From the NCBI RefSeq assembly GCF_030345095.1, contig NZ_CP128360.1, forward strand, positions 2,976,001 to 3,040,000: a stretch of 64,000 nt of DNA, read 5' to 3'. The notes beneath the pieces were generated by a model. The model was given only the letters and a program-made list of their open reading frames with translations. It made no database searches and was not told the DNA's origin. A program made the position numbers and the translations under genes. The DNA is from Solwaraspora sp. WMMA2056 (GTDB taxonomy: Bacteria; Actinomycetota; Actinomycetes; Mycobacteriales; Micromonosporaceae). This document shows, one piece after another, positions 53,091 through 61,948 of the stretch (position 1 is its first letter; each line of letters begins with the position of its first letter).

Positions 53091-54130
53091 GAACAACCCA
53101 GGGCGGTGGTGAGGGAATCGAGGTTGTCGCGCATCACCGAAAAATAGTCGCCGTCGGCGTCCGGCTGCAGCCCCTCGATCGGATCCAGGACCGCGGTCTG
53201 GGCACCGACCTCGCTGGCGATGGTCTCGGCGACGGCCGGGCTGACCAGGGTCTCGAAGAAGATCGTGGTGGCCTGGTGCTCCCGGGCCTCCTCGATCACT
53301 TCGGCGAGGCGCTGCGGCGCCGGCTCGTCCTCGGGGCTCAGCCCGGTGATGCCGATCTGCTCCAGCTCGTAGCGCACTGCCAGGTAGCCGAAGGCGGCGT
53401 GGCTGGTGATGATCTCCCGACGTTCACAGGTGGCCAGCCCTTCGGCGTACTCGGTGTCGAGGGCTTCCAGCTCGGTGCGCAGGGCGGCGGCGCGGGCGGT
53501 GAAGTCGTCCGCCCGGTCCGGGTCGGCCTTGCCGAGACGGGCGGCGAGCTCGTCGGCGACCGTGGCGAACCGGGTCGGGTCCAGCCACAGGTGCGGGTCC
53601 TTGGCCGCGTCGGAGTCGGCGTGCTCGTCGACGGCTTCGCCGCCCGGCGTGGGCTCGTCGTCGTGACCCGGCTCCTCCTCTTCGTGACCGTGCTCGTCCT
53701 CGGCGTGCTCGTCCTCGCCGTGCTCGTGGCTGTGCCCGCCGTCGGTGGCGTCGAGCAGCGGTTCGACCGTGACCACGTCGAACGCGGCGTCGCCGGCCTC
53801 CTGCTCGACGGCGGCGTCGACGGCCGGTTGGAAACCGCTCAGGTAGACGACGAGGTCGGCGTCGCTGATCTGGCCGACCTGCTGCGGGTTGAGCTCCAGG
53901 TCGTGCGGTTCGGCACCGGGCGGGGCCAGGCCGGTGACCGTCACGGCGTCCCCGCCGATGCGTTCGGCCAGGAACTGCAGCGGATAGAAGGCGGCGACCA
54001 CGCCGACCGTGTCGCCGGTCGTGGTGGCAGAGGTATCGGCATCGCCCTGCGCGCAGGCCACCGTGCCGCCCAGAGCGAGCAACGCACCGGCGGACAGCGC
54101 GAGGGTACGGCGCAAGGGGTGGTTGTGCAT
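53087..54130 (-). CDS. znuA: Zinc ABC transporter substrate-binding lipoprotein ZnuA
   Basis: A 347-residue cluster A-I binding protein. The signal peptide ends in GGTVACAQ (lipobox Cys). Zinc ligands are recognisable in PPGAEPHDLEL, KDPHLWLDP and TSHAAFGYLA. The acidic His-rich loop (about 135-180, for example GGHSHEHGEDEHAEDEHGHE) is characteristic of zinc-specific members. ATG 54130 lies 20 bp from a perfect Zur-type palindrome. First gene of znuACB. Confidence 0.95.
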   Translation of the reverse strand: MHNHPLRRTLALSAGALLALGGTVACAQGDADTSATTTGDTVGVVAAFYPLQFLAERIGGDAVTVTGLAPPGAEPHDLELNPQQVGQISDADLVVYLSGFQPAVDAAVEQEAGDAAFDVVTVEPLLDATDGGHSHEHGEDEHAEDEHGHEEEEPGHDDEPTPGGEAVDEHADSDAAKDPHLWLDPTRFATVADELAARLGKADPDRADDFTARAAALRTELEALDTEYAEGLATCERREIITSHAAFGYLAVRYELEQIGITGLSPEDEPAPQRLAEVIEEAREHQATTIFFETLVSPAVAETIASEVGAQTAVLDPIEGLQPDADGDYFSVMRDNLDSLTTALGCS

Positions 54131-54150
54131 CAGGCAACTCTCCGCGAGGG

Positions 54151-54165
54151 TGACAATGATTGTCA
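54151..54165 (-). promoter_or_regulatory. Zur box upstream of znuACB
   Basis: TGACAATGATTGTCA is a perfect 7-1-7 palindrome that matches the Zur/Fur consensus type (TGAaAatgatttTCA in streptomycetes) and lies 20 bp before the znuA ATG. Zur encoded 3 kb away in the same cluster should repress the importer when zinc is plentiful. Confidence 0.88.
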
Positions 54166-54228
54166 AAAACGCATGGTTGCATGGGTTGCCCCTGCTCGGC
54201 GGCCTGAGCGACGTACTCCAGCGATCGG

Positions 54229-54486
54229 CTAGAAGATCTTGGCCAGGGCGACCGCGACCAGCAGCGTCACGGTCAGCAGCCGCAGCAGCCGCCCCGCCGG
54301 TGGCACCGCCGCCCAGGTCGACCGCAGCAGCCAGGCCAGCCCGCCGGCCAGCACCAGCAGCGCCGCCCCGCCGATCACCCCAGGTGCGAACAGGCCCACC
54401 AGGACGAGTCCGAGCGCGACCAGGAACGCCCCGGTCGGGTTGATCCGCCCGAGCCGGGCCGAACCCGACGACTGCGTAGGCTGCAT
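54229..54486 (-). CDS. Small two-helix membrane protein (DUF6703-like)
   Basis: An 85-residue protein starting at ATG 54486. The helices are GAFLVALGLVLVGLFAPGVI with a continuation, and LLRLLTVTLLVAVALAKIF at the C-terminus. TACAGT lies 7 nt before the ATG, indicating a leaderless transcript. A conserved actinobacterial type of unknown role. The family label is tentative. Confidence 0.7.
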   Translation of the reverse strand: MQPTQSSGSARLGRINPTGAFLVALGLVLVGLFAPGVIGGAALLVLAGGLAWLLRSTWAAVPPAGRLLRLLTVTLLVAVALAKIF

Positions 54487-54538
54487 CCGACAAACTGTAG
54501 TCAGTTCCCGACAGACTCGAGCCAGTGAGGAGACCCGC

Positions 54539-54880
54539 GTGCTGGTGGTCAACCGGTTCACCGTGCCGCAGACCGACGCGACGAGTTTCGTCGATCGCGC
54601 ACAGGTGGCGCTGCGGGCGTTGGCGGCCTGCACCGGCTACCAGCGCGGCGCGTTGACCTGCGCGCTGGAGGATCCACAGAGCTGGTGCCTGATGACCGAG
54701 TGGGAGTCGGTCGGCGCCTACCGACGTGCCCTGGGCAGCTTCACGGTGAAGGTCGACGCCACGCCGTTGCTGGCCGAATCGCTCGACGAGCCGTCGGCGT
54801 TCGAGGTGCTGGTCGACGCGGCACCGGGCGGGGAACCCGTGGCGTACGCCAGCGATCGGGCCATGGAGCCCGGTCGGTGA
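54539..54880 (+). CDS. Antibiotic biosynthesis monooxygenase (ABM) domain protein
   Basis: A 113-residue ferredoxin-like-fold protein with the ABM pattern: VLVVNRFTVPQTDATSFVDR, then CTGYQRGALTCALEDPQSWC and LMTEWESVGAYRRAL. Family members include small-molecule monooxygenases and heme-degrading enzymes, but many single-domain copies have no known reaction. GTG 54539 has GAGGAG upstream. It is divergent from the small membrane protein. Confidence 0.8.
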   Translation: MLVVNRFTVPQTDATSFVDRAQVALRALAACTGYQRGALTCALEDPQSWCLMTEWESVGAYRRALGSFTVKVDATPLLAESLDEPSAFEVLVDAAPGGEPVAYASDRAMEPGR

Positions 54881-54905
54881 TTGGCCGGGCAACTACCCTG
54901 TCGGC

Positions 54906-55613
54906 ATGACCGATCCCGGACCGGAGCGCCCCCTCCCGCCGTCCGCCGTACCCGCTGGGTCGCCGTGGGCGGCACCCTCACCGTGGGAGCCGCCGGACCG
55001 CCAGTCGCCGGTGTCCCCGGCCCCGGCCGCCAGCGCCGATCCGACCGTCAGCGTCGATCCGGCCCCGGTGCAGGCCCCGGTGGCGGCCGCCACCGACCCG
55101 CCGGCCCCGACCCCGCCGGCTGACCCGGGTGCCCCGTACCAGGTGCCCGCCGGTCCTGGAGCGGCCCCGCCGTTCGCGGCACCGCCGGTGGAGGGCCGCA
55201 GCGCCCGACTCTGGATCGGCCTCAGCGTTGCGGCGCTCGCCGTACTGATCTGCTGCGGTGGTGGCACGATCGCCCTGGTCGGACTGATCATTACCGGCGG
55301 GGAGGCGATCAACGAGCAGGCCCAGGTCGCGGTGGACGACTACTTCGACGCGGTCAGCCAACAGCAGTTCGGTGCCGCGTACGGGATGCTCTGTGCCGAG
55401 GCGCAACGCCGGGAGAGCCTCGACGAGTTCACCGACCGGCTCGCCGCCGAGCCCGAGATCGCCGCCTACGAGGTCGGCCAGGTCTCGGTCACCAGCCGGA
55501 TCGTCGTACCGGTGGAGGTGACCTACCGCCAGGGCGGAGCGGACACCCTGCGGGTGTCGTTGAACCAGGACACCGGCACCGGTGAGCTAGAGGTCTGCGG
55601 CATCGAGGAGTAG
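54906..55613 (+). CDS. Proline-rich membrane-anchored hypothetical protein
   Basis: A 235-residue protein. Residues 1-98 are a disordered Pro/Ala/Ser-rich cytoplasmic head. One membrane helix follows (about 103-128, LWIGLSVAALAVLICCGGGT), then an extracytoplasmic domain with VDDYFDAVSQQQFGAAYGML and CAEAQRRESLDEFTDRL resembling DUF4878/NTF2-like lumazine-fold domains. TACCCT is 7 nt before ATG 54906. The role is unknown. Confidence 0.7.
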   Translation: MTDPGPERPLPPSAVPAGSPWAAPSPWEPPDRQSPVSPAPAASADPTVSVDPAPVQAPVAAATDPPAPTPPADPGAPYQVPAGPGAAPPFAAPPVEGRSARLWIGLSVAALAVLICCGGGTIALVGLIITGGEAINEQAQVAVDDYFDAVSQQQFGAAYGMLCAEAQRRESLDEFTDRLAAEPEIAAYEVGQVSVTSRIVVPVEVTYRQGGADTLRVSLNQDTGTGELEVCGIEE

Positions 55614-55684
55614 CCTGCCGAACATCTGCCGTGACCGTCCACCCGCACGTCCCCGCTGGCAGCCAGCCGGCGTAGGAGCAGCGC

Positions 55685-57064
55685 ATGTCAGCCGACCGTT
55701 TCGACGCCGTGGTGAGTCTCGCCCACCGGCGGGGCTTCGTCTTCCCGTCCGGCGAGATCTACGGTGGTGAACCGTTCGCCTGGGACTACGGGCCACTCGG
55801 CGTCGAGCTCAAGGAGCATCTGCGTCGGCAGTGGTGGCGGACCATGGTCCAGCACCGCGACGACGTCGTCGGGCTCGACTCGGCGGTGTTGCAGGCCCGT
55901 GCGGTGATCGCCGCGTCCGGAATGCTCGACGCCCACACCCGCACCAGTGCGCGGTGCCGGTCCTGTGACTCGGCGCAGCCGCTCGACGGCATGGTCGGGG
56001 CGTACACCCGGCAGGCGGGCCGACCGCCAGCGGCGTTGACCGAACTCACCTGTCCGAACTGTGCCAGCCGGGGCAGCTTCACCGACCCGGATCAGGTCAG
56101 CGGGCTGCTCGGTGCCTCGAACGCGCGTCGGACCGCCGCCGAGTACCCGTACTACCTGCGGCCGGAGGCCGCCACCGGGACTTTCGTCAACTTCGCCAAC
56201 GTGATGATCGCCGCGCGCAAGAAGCCGCCGTTCGGCATCGCCCAGGCCGGCCGCTCCTTCCGCCACTTCGCCGGGCCGGGGGAGTTCCTGCTGGCCAGCC
56301 GCGAGCTGGAACGGATGGAGCTGGAGTACTTCGTCGAGCCGGGTGCCGACGACGAATGGCTCGAGTACTGGGTCCAGCAGCGCTGGGACTGGTACGTCGA
56401 TCTGGGTCTCGCGCCGGACCGGTTGCGCCGCCGCGAACCCTCGACGAGTGCCCTGCCGCAGCATGCCAAGCGCCTCGTGGAGATCGAGTACCGGTTCGGC
56501 GGTGCCGGACCGGAGTTCGTCGCGCTGGAAGGCGTGACCAACCGCGCCGATCACGACCTCACCGTCCACGCCAAGCACTCCGGGGCGGATCTGTCCTACT
56601 TCGATCAGGACCGTGGTGAGCGGTGGGTGCCGTACGCGATCGAACCGGCGGCCAACCTGACGGTAGCCGTCTTCGCGTTCCTACTGGCGGCCTACGACGA
56701 GGACGAGGCACCGAACACGAAGGGTGGCGTCGACAAGCGGACCGTGTTGCGCTTCGATCCCCGGCTCGCCCCGGTGAAGGTGGCGGTGCTGCCGTTGTCA
56801 CGCAACTCCGACCTGTCGCCGAAGGCCCGTGATCTGAGCGTCGCGCTGCGCCGCCGTTGGGTGGTGGAGTTCGACGACTCGCAGGCGATCGGCCGCCGGT
56901 ACCGCCGGCAGGACGAGATCGGTACGCCGTACTGCGTCACCGTCGATTTCGGCACGCTCGCCGACGACGCGGTGACCGTCCGGGACCGGGACACCATGGC
57001 CCAGCAACGGGTCGCGTTGGACCAGGTCGAGCGCTACCTGCTGGAGCGGCTGCCCACCGGCTGA
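55685..57064 (+). CDS. glyS: Glycine--tRNA ligase (dimeric class II type)
   Basis: A 459-residue alpha2-type glycyl-tRNA synthetase. Motif 1 is near GGEPFAWDYGPLGVELKEHL, motif 2 around FGIAQAGRSFRHFAGPGEFL, and motif 3 with the C-terminal anticodon-binding domain follows. Zinc-like CRSC and CPNC pairs sit in the insertion domain. Location next to zur and smtB is conserved in actinobacteria. ATG 55685 follows AGGAGCAGCGC. Confidence 0.96.
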   Translation: MSADRFDAVVSLAHRRGFVFPSGEIYGGEPFAWDYGPLGVELKEHLRRQWWRTMVQHRDDVVGLDSAVLQARAVIAASGMLDAHTRTSARCRSCDSAQPLDGMVGAYTRQAGRPPAALTELTCPNCASRGSFTDPDQVSGLLGASNARRTAAEYPYYLRPEAATGTFVNFANVMIAARKKPPFGIAQAGRSFRHFAGPGEFLLASRELERMELEYFVEPGADDEWLEYWVQQRWDWYVDLGLAPDRLRRREPSTSALPQHAKRLVEIEYRFGGAGPEFVALEGVTNRADHDLTVHAKHSGADLSYFDQDRGERWVPYAIEPAANLTVAVFAFLLAAYDEDEAPNTKGGVDKRTVLRFDPRLAPVKVAVLPLSRNSDLSPKARDLSVALRRRWVVEFDDSQAIGRRYRRQDEIGTPYCVTVDFGTLADDAVTVRDRDTMAQQRVALDQVERYLLERLPTG

Positions 57065-57073
57065 CCGGTGGGC
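57052..57073 (+). terminator. Hairpin overlapping the glyS stop codon
   Basis: GCCCACCGG (57052-57060), loop CTGA, CCGGTGGGC (57065-57073) form a perfect 9-bp stem with the TGA in the loop. It is a likely transcription terminator without U-tract. Confidence 0.6.
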
Positions 57074-57146
57074 GGGTCGGTCCACCGGCGTGCCGACCGG
57101 CCGGGTGCCGGCGTGCTGCCCCGGCCCGCGTGGAATCCTGGACGGC

Positions 57147-58331
57147 GTGTCCGTCACCCTGCCGCAGGCCGCCGCCCCCGTCCGAGCGCCGTTGCCGCTC
57201 GGCCCGTACCAGGTGTGGCCGCCGGTGGTGCTGGCCCCGATGGCCGGCATCACCAACGTCGCGTTCCGGCGGCTGTGCCGCGAGCAGGGCGGCGGGCTGT
57301 ACGTCTGCGAGATGATCACCACGCAGGCGCTGGTGGAGCGCAACCCCAAGACCCTGCGCATGATCGCGTTCGCGCCGTCGGAGCGTCCCCGCAGCATCCA
57401 GCTGTACGGGGTCGACCCGCAGGTGACGGCGGCCGCCGTACGGATCGTCGTGGAGCGTGACCTGGCCGATCACATCGACCTGAACTTCGGCTGCCCGGTG
57501 CCGAAGGTGACCCGCCGCGGCGGCGGGGCGGCGCTGCCCTGGCGGCACCGGCTGTTCAGCCGGATCGTCACCGGCGCGGTGCGGGCGGCGGCCCCGGCCG
57601 GGGTGCCGGTGACGGTCAAGATGCGCAAGGGCATCGACGACGACCACCTGACGTACGTCGAGGCGGGGCTGGCCGCTCAGGAGGCCGGGGTGGCGGCGGT
57701 GGCGCTGCACGGGCGGACCGCCGCACAGCGCTACTCGGGCACCGCCGACTGGGACGCGATCGGCCGGCTCAAGCAGGAGCTGCAGGTGCCGGTGCTGGGC
57801 AACGGCGACATTTGGGAGGCCGACGATGCCCTGCGGATGGTGGCGCACACCGGTGCCGACGGGGTCGTGGTCGGTCGCGGCTGCCTGGGCCGGCCCTGGC
57901 TGTTCGCCGACCTGTCGGCCGCGTTCGACGGCCGGAACGACCGGGTGCTGCCGACCCTCGGTACGGTGGCCGTCACCATGCGTCGGCATGCCGAGCTGCT
58001 GGTCGACTGGTTCGCCACCGGGCGGACCGACCGTGCGGTCGCCGAGCGCGACGGCTGCACCGATTTCCGCAAGCACGTCGCCTGGTATCTGAAGGGTTTC
58101 CCGGTCGGCGGTGAGCTGCGTCGCGCCCTGGCGATGGTGTCGGGCCTGGCGGAGTTGGACGACCTGCTCGGCGAACTCGACCCGGCGGAGCCGTTTCCGA
58201 CCCATGCCCTCGGGCAACCGAGGGGGCGGACGAACTCCCCGGGAAAGGTCTTCCTGCCGGCGGGCTGGCTGGCCAGCCGCGACGACGACACCGTGCCGGC
58301 CGGCGCGGAGCTGGCTGACTCCGGCGGCTGA
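57147..58331 (+). CDS. dusB: tRNA-dihydrouridine synthase (DusB type)
   Basis: A 394-residue FMN-dependent reductase of uridines in tRNA. The TIM barrel begins VVLAPMAGITNVAFRRLCRE. The catalytic Cys is C116 in NFGCPVPKVTRRGGGAAL, and FMN-phosphate contacts are in VLGNGDIWE and GADGVVVGRGCLGRPWLF. GTG 57147 was preferred. The C-terminal tail is longer than in enterobacterial DusB. Confidence 0.94.
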   Translation: MSVTLPQAAAPVRAPLPLGPYQVWPPVVLAPMAGITNVAFRRLCREQGGGLYVCEMITTQALVERNPKTLRMIAFAPSERPRSIQLYGVDPQVTAAAVRIVVERDLADHIDLNFGCPVPKVTRRGGGAALPWRHRLFSRIVTGAVRAAAPAGVPVTVKMRKGIDDDHLTYVEAGLAAQEAGVAAVALHGRTAAQRYSGTADWDAIGRLKQELQVPVLGNGDIWEADDALRMVAHTGADGVVVGRGCLGRPWLFADLSAAFDGRNDRVLPTLGTVAVTMRRHAELLVDWFATGRTDRAVAERDGCTDFRKHVAWYLKGFPVGGELRRALAMVSGLAELDDLLGELDPAEPFPTHALGQPRGRTNSPGKVFLPAGWLASRDDDTVPAGAELADSGG

Positions 58332-58395
58332 GCCGCCCGTCCCGCACAGCCGTTCCCGCGCAGCCCGTCCCGCGCCGAGTTCGAGGGGCTTGCCA

Positions 58396-58455
58396 GGTGT
58401 GGTCCGGAGCACACCTGTGGTGGCCCGGGACACCACGTCGTGCGCAGTGTTGCGC
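58396..58455. terminator. Three consecutive hairpins after dusB
   Basis: AGGTGTG/CACACCT (58396-58417), GTGGTG/CACCAC (58418-58437) and TGCGCA-GTGT-TGCGCA (58440-58455) follow one another almost without spacers. They could terminate dusB or belong to a leader upstream of ppdK. Confidence 0.5.
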
Positions 58456-58560
58456 ATGGAAACGTTCCCAGGCAGGGCCGCGCGCAGCACCGTTGGCGGG
58501 TGCTGTGCGGCTGGTCACCGACTACTGTCGGCCAACCGATCTGGTCGCTTAACCTTCGCC

Positions 58561-58578
58561 CACCAATGGCCATTGGTG
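58561..58578. promoter_or_regulatory. Perfect 18-bp palindrome at the ppdK promoter
   Basis: CACCAATGG joined to its complement CCATTGGTG lies 5 bp after a -10-like TAACCT (58550-58555) and 38 bp before ATG 58617, where transcription should begin. The position suits a dimeric repressor. The regulator is unknown. Confidence 0.55.
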
Positions 58579-58616
58579 AACCATCGTTCAGTGTCGAACG
58601 GCTCATGGAGGCCAGG

Positions 58617-61349
58617 ATGGCGGCAGCAGAGGAAACGGGTGGCGCGCGCCCAGGCGCACCCGCACAGCCCAGGTACGTCTACGACTTCACCGAGGGCGAC
58701 CGGCAACAGCGGGACCTCCTCGGCGGAAAGGGGGCGAACCTGGCCGAGATGACCCGGCTCGGCCTACCGGTCCCGCCCGGGTTCACCATCACCACCGAGG
58801 CGTGCCGGGCCTACCTCGATCGCGGTGCCGTCCCGGCGGACCTGCCGGGGCAGGTCTCGGCCGCGCTGCTCCGGCTGGAGCAGCGCCGTGGCAAGCGCCT
58901 CGGTGACCCGGCCGATCCGCTGCTGGTGTCGGTGCGTTCGGGCGCGAAGTTCTCCATGCCGGGGATGATGGAGACGGTGCTCAACGTCGGGCTCAACGAC
59001 GCGTGCGTGGCCGGGCTCGCCGCCCAGGCCGGCGACGAGCGGTTCGCCTGGGACTCCTACCGGCGGCTGATCCAGATGTTCGGCCGTACGGTCTGCCACG
59101 TGCCGGCCGAGGAGTTCGACCAGGCGCTGTCGGCGGCGAAGCGGGCCGTCGGCACCGACGACGACCTCGGCCTGACCGCCGAGGACCTACGCGGGCTGGT
59201 CCGCGAGTACCAGAAGATCTTCTTCGCGCACACCGGCCGTGACTTCCCGCAGGACCCGCGCGAGCAGCTCGACCTGGCGGTCCAAGCGGTCTTCGACTCC
59301 TGGCACGCCGAGCGGGCGGTCGTCTACCGGCGGCAGGAGCGGATCCCCGCCGATCTGGGCACCGCCGTCAACGTGGTGGCGATGGTCTTCGGCAACCTCG
59401 GCCCGGACTCGGGCACCGGCGTGGCCTTCACCCGGGACCCGGCCACCGGCAGCCAGGGCGTCTACGGCGACTACCTGGCCAACGCCCAGGGCGAGGACGT
59501 GGTCGCCGGCATCCGCAACACCCTGCCGCTGCAGGAGCTGGCCCGGCTCGATCCCCGGTCGTACGACGAACTGCTCGCCATCATGGCCCAGCTGGAGAAC
59601 CACTACCGGGACCTGTGCGACATCGAGTTCACCATCGAACGCGGCACCCTGTGGATGCTGCAGACCCGGGTCGGCAAACGGACCGCGGCGGCCGCGTTCG
59701 TCATCGCCAGCCAGCTCGTCGACGAAGGGATCATCGACCTGGACGAGGCGCTGCACCGGGTCAACGGCGCGCAGCTGGCGCAGCTGATGTTCCCCTGCTT
59801 CGACCTGTCCGGCGCGCCGGAGCCGATCGCCACCGGGGTCGGCGCCTCCCCGGGCGCCGCCGTCGGCACCGTCGTCTTCGACTCCGCCCGCGCGGTCGAG
59901 CTGGCCGGGCAGGGTGCGCAGGTGATCCTGGTGCGGCGGGAGACCAACCCGGACGACCTGCCCGGCATGATCGCCGCCCAGGGCATTCTGACCAGCCGGG
60001 GCGGCAAGACCAGCCACGCCGCCGTGGTGGCCCGGGGGATGGGCAAGACCTGTCTGTGTGGTGCCGACACCCTCGACGTGGACCAGGCCGCCCGACGGTT
60101 CACCGTCGGTGACCACACCGTGGTCGAAGGTGACCTGGTGTCGATCGACGGCACCAGCGGCTGCCTCTACCTCGGTGCGGTGCCGGTACGCCCCTCCGAA
60201 GTGGTGCAGTACTTCGAAGGGACCGTCGACCCGGCGACCACCGACGATCCGTTGGTGCTCGCCGTACACCGGATCCTGTCGCATGCCGACACCCGACGGC
60301 GGCTGGCGGTCCGCACGAACGCCGACACCGGTGCCGACGCGGCCCGCGCCCGGCGGTTCGGCGCCGAGGGGATCGGGCTGTGCCGCACCGAACACATGTT
60401 CCTCGGCGACCGGCGCGAACTCGTGGAACGGCTGATCCTGGCCCGGGACGAGGCGGCCCGGTCGGCGGCCCTGGCCGAGCTGCTGCCCCGGCAGCGGGCC
60501 GACTTCGCGGAGATCTTCCGCCAGATGGACGGTCTGCCGGTGACCGTCCGGCTGATCGATCCGCCGCTGCACGAGTTCCTGCCGTCGCTGGAGGACCTCG
60601 CGGTATCGGTGGCGGTGGCGCACGCGCGGGGTCAGGACGCCGGCCGCGACGAGGCGTTGCTGACGGCGGTCCGGCGGATGCACGAGCAGAACCCGATGCT
60701 CGGTCTGCGTGGCGTACGCCTCGGCCTGGTCATCCCGGGCCTGTTCGCGATGCAGGTCCGCGCGATCGCCGAGGCCGCGGCCCAATTGGCCGCCGCCGGG
60801 CACGATCCCCGTCCGGAGATCATGGTGCCGCTGGTCGGTGCGGTGCAGGAGCTGGAGACGGTACGGGCGGAGGCCGACCGGATCATCGCCGAGGTACTGG
60901 GGGAGCGGTCGGTCGAGATCCTGATCGGGACGATGATCGAGGTGCCCCGGGCGGCGTTGACCGCCGGGCAGCTCGCTGGCGCCGCACAGTTCTTCTCCTT
61001 CGGCACCAACGACCTGACCCAGATGGCATGGGGCTTCTCCCGCGACGACGTCGAGGGTGCCTTCTTCTGGCGCTACCTGGAGCTGGGCATCTTCGGTATC
61101 TCCCCGTTCGAGTCGATCGACCGCGACGGGGTGGGGCGGCTGGTACGGATCGCCGTCGAGGAGGGTCGGGCGGCCCGGCCCGGACTGAAGATCGGGGTGT
61201 GCGGCGAGCACGGCGGGGATCCCGACTCGGTGCACTTCTTCCACGCGGCCGGCCTGGACTACGTCTCCTGCTCACCGTTCCGGGTGCCGGTCGCCCGGCT
61301 GGAGGCCGGTCGGGCGACAGTGGAGTCGACCGGTTCGGACAGCCGCTGA
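58617..61349 (+). CDS. ppdK: Pyruvate, phosphate dikinase
   Basis: A 910-residue enzyme that interconverts pyruvate, ATP and phosphate with phosphoenolpyruvate, AMP and pyrophosphate. The ATP-grasp domain starts LLGGKGANLAEMTRLGLPVP. The phosphohistidine domain has GGKTSHAAVVARGMGK with H467. The PEP-binding barrel ends with the catalytic Cys C862 in GVCGEHGGDP. ATG 58617 has GGAGG 8 bp upstream; ATG 58605 would add four residues. It may serve gluconeogenesis or C3/C4 flux control. A palindrome sits at its promoter. Confidence 0.96.
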   Translation: MAAAEETGGARPGAPAQPRYVYDFTEGDRQQRDLLGGKGANLAEMTRLGLPVPPGFTITTEACRAYLDRGAVPADLPGQVSAALLRLEQRRGKRLGDPADPLLVSVRSGAKFSMPGMMETVLNVGLNDACVAGLAAQAGDERFAWDSYRRLIQMFGRTVCHVPAEEFDQALSAAKRAVGTDDDLGLTAEDLRGLVREYQKIFFAHTGRDFPQDPREQLDLAVQAVFDSWHAERAVVYRRQERIPADLGTAVNVVAMVFGNLGPDSGTGVAFTRDPATGSQGVYGDYLANAQGEDVVAGIRNTLPLQELARLDPRSYDELLAIMAQLENHYRDLCDIEFTIERGTLWMLQTRVGKRTAAAAFVIASQLVDEGIIDLDEALHRVNGAQLAQLMFPCFDLSGAPEPIATGVGASPGAAVGTVVFDSARAVELAGQGAQVILVRRETNPDDLPGMIAAQGILTSRGGKTSHAAVVARGMGKTCLCGADTLDVDQAARRFTVGDHTVVEGDLVSIDGTSGCLYLGAVPVRPSEVVQYFEGTVDPATTDDPLVLAVHRILSHADTRRRLAVRTNADTGADAARARRFGAEGIGLCRTEHMFLGDRRELVERLILARDEAARSAALAELLPRQRADFAEIFRQMDGLPVTVRLIDPPLHEFLPSLEDLAVSVAVAHARGQDAGRDEALLTAVRRMHEQNPMLGLRGVRLGLVIPGLFAMQVRAIAEAAAQLAAAGHDPRPEIMVPLVGAVQELETVRAEADRIIAEVLGERSVEILIGTMIEVPRAALTAGQLAGAAQFFSFGTNDLTQMAWGFSRDDVEGAFFWRYLELGIFGISPFESIDRDGVGRLVRIAVEEGRAARPGLKIGVCGEHGGDPDSVHFFHAAGLDYVSCSPFRVPVARLEAGRATVESTGSDSR

Positions 61350-61360
61350 CCGACGACGGT

Positions 61361-61400
61361 GGCCGGGTGGTCGTCGCCGATCCGCAGGGAGCACCCGGCC
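61361..61400. terminator. Hairpin between convergent ppdK and roadblock genes
   Basis: GGCCGGGTG (61361-61369) pairs perfectly with CACCCGGCC (61392-61400) across a 22-nt loop. It lies just after the ppdK stop, and the convergent gene ends at 61460. Confidence 0.6.
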
Positions 61401-61459
61401 GTCGCGTTGGCGCTCTGCGCCGGCCTGCGCCTCCGTCGTCGTCGGGCGAGCGAGGCGGG

Positions 61460-61948
61460 TCAGAACCGGCGGCGCGGCAACGCGGGGTTGTACGGCAGGG
61501 TCGCCATCGGGGTGCGTACCGCCAAGGGGGCCCGGTTGTCCAGGAAGTGGGGGGCCGGGTCCGGGACGTTGGTCACCGGGCGGGCGCGCAGCAGCTCGCC
61601 GACCTGGTCGGCGACCTGGCGGGCGTGCCGGTGCAGCAGGTCCCGTTCGACCTGGGCGGCGGCGAGCACCGCGAGCAGTGCCCGGGTGCCGACGGCGTAC
61701 AGCCCGACCTGGCCGTGACTACCGTGGATGAGGGTTTCCTGCAGGTCGCCGTGCCCGGCGGTGTCGGCGAACCGGCGGCCGAGCCCGAGGGTCGCCGCGG
61801 CGAGCGCCGCGATGCTGTCGGCGTCGGCACCGTTGAGGTCACGGGTGATCAGCAGGCCGTCCGCGCCGGCCAGTACGGAGCCGGTGACCTGCGGCAACCG
61901 GCGGCGCAGTCCGCGTAGCTCGGCGAGAATGGCGGTGTCGGTATCCAC
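61460..61948 (-). CDS. Roadblock/LC7 domain-containing protein
   Basis: A 162-residue protein. Residues 5-110 form a roadblock/LC7 fold with LPQVTGSVLAGADGLLITRD and SIAALAAATLGLGRRFADTA, characteristic of the actinobacterial MglB-like proteins that accompany small GTPases in conservon-type (cvn) clusters. No GTPase or histidine kinase partner lies here, so it is a lone copy. The C-terminal 50 residues are Pro/Arg-rich. GTG 61948 has AAGGAG upstream. Confidence 0.85.
   Translation of the reverse strand: MDTDTAILAELRGLRRRLPQVTGSVLAGADGLLITRDLNGADADSIAALAAATLGLGRRFADTAGHGDLQETLIHGSHGQVGLYAVGTRALLAVLAAAQVERDLLHRHARQVADQVGELLRARPVTNVPDPAPHFLDNRAPLAVRTPMATLPYNPALPRRRF

Noticed and set aside
59187-61244. 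Long minus-strand frame opposite ppdK
   Set aside because: Antisense shadow; ppdK motifs on the plus strand are unambiguous.
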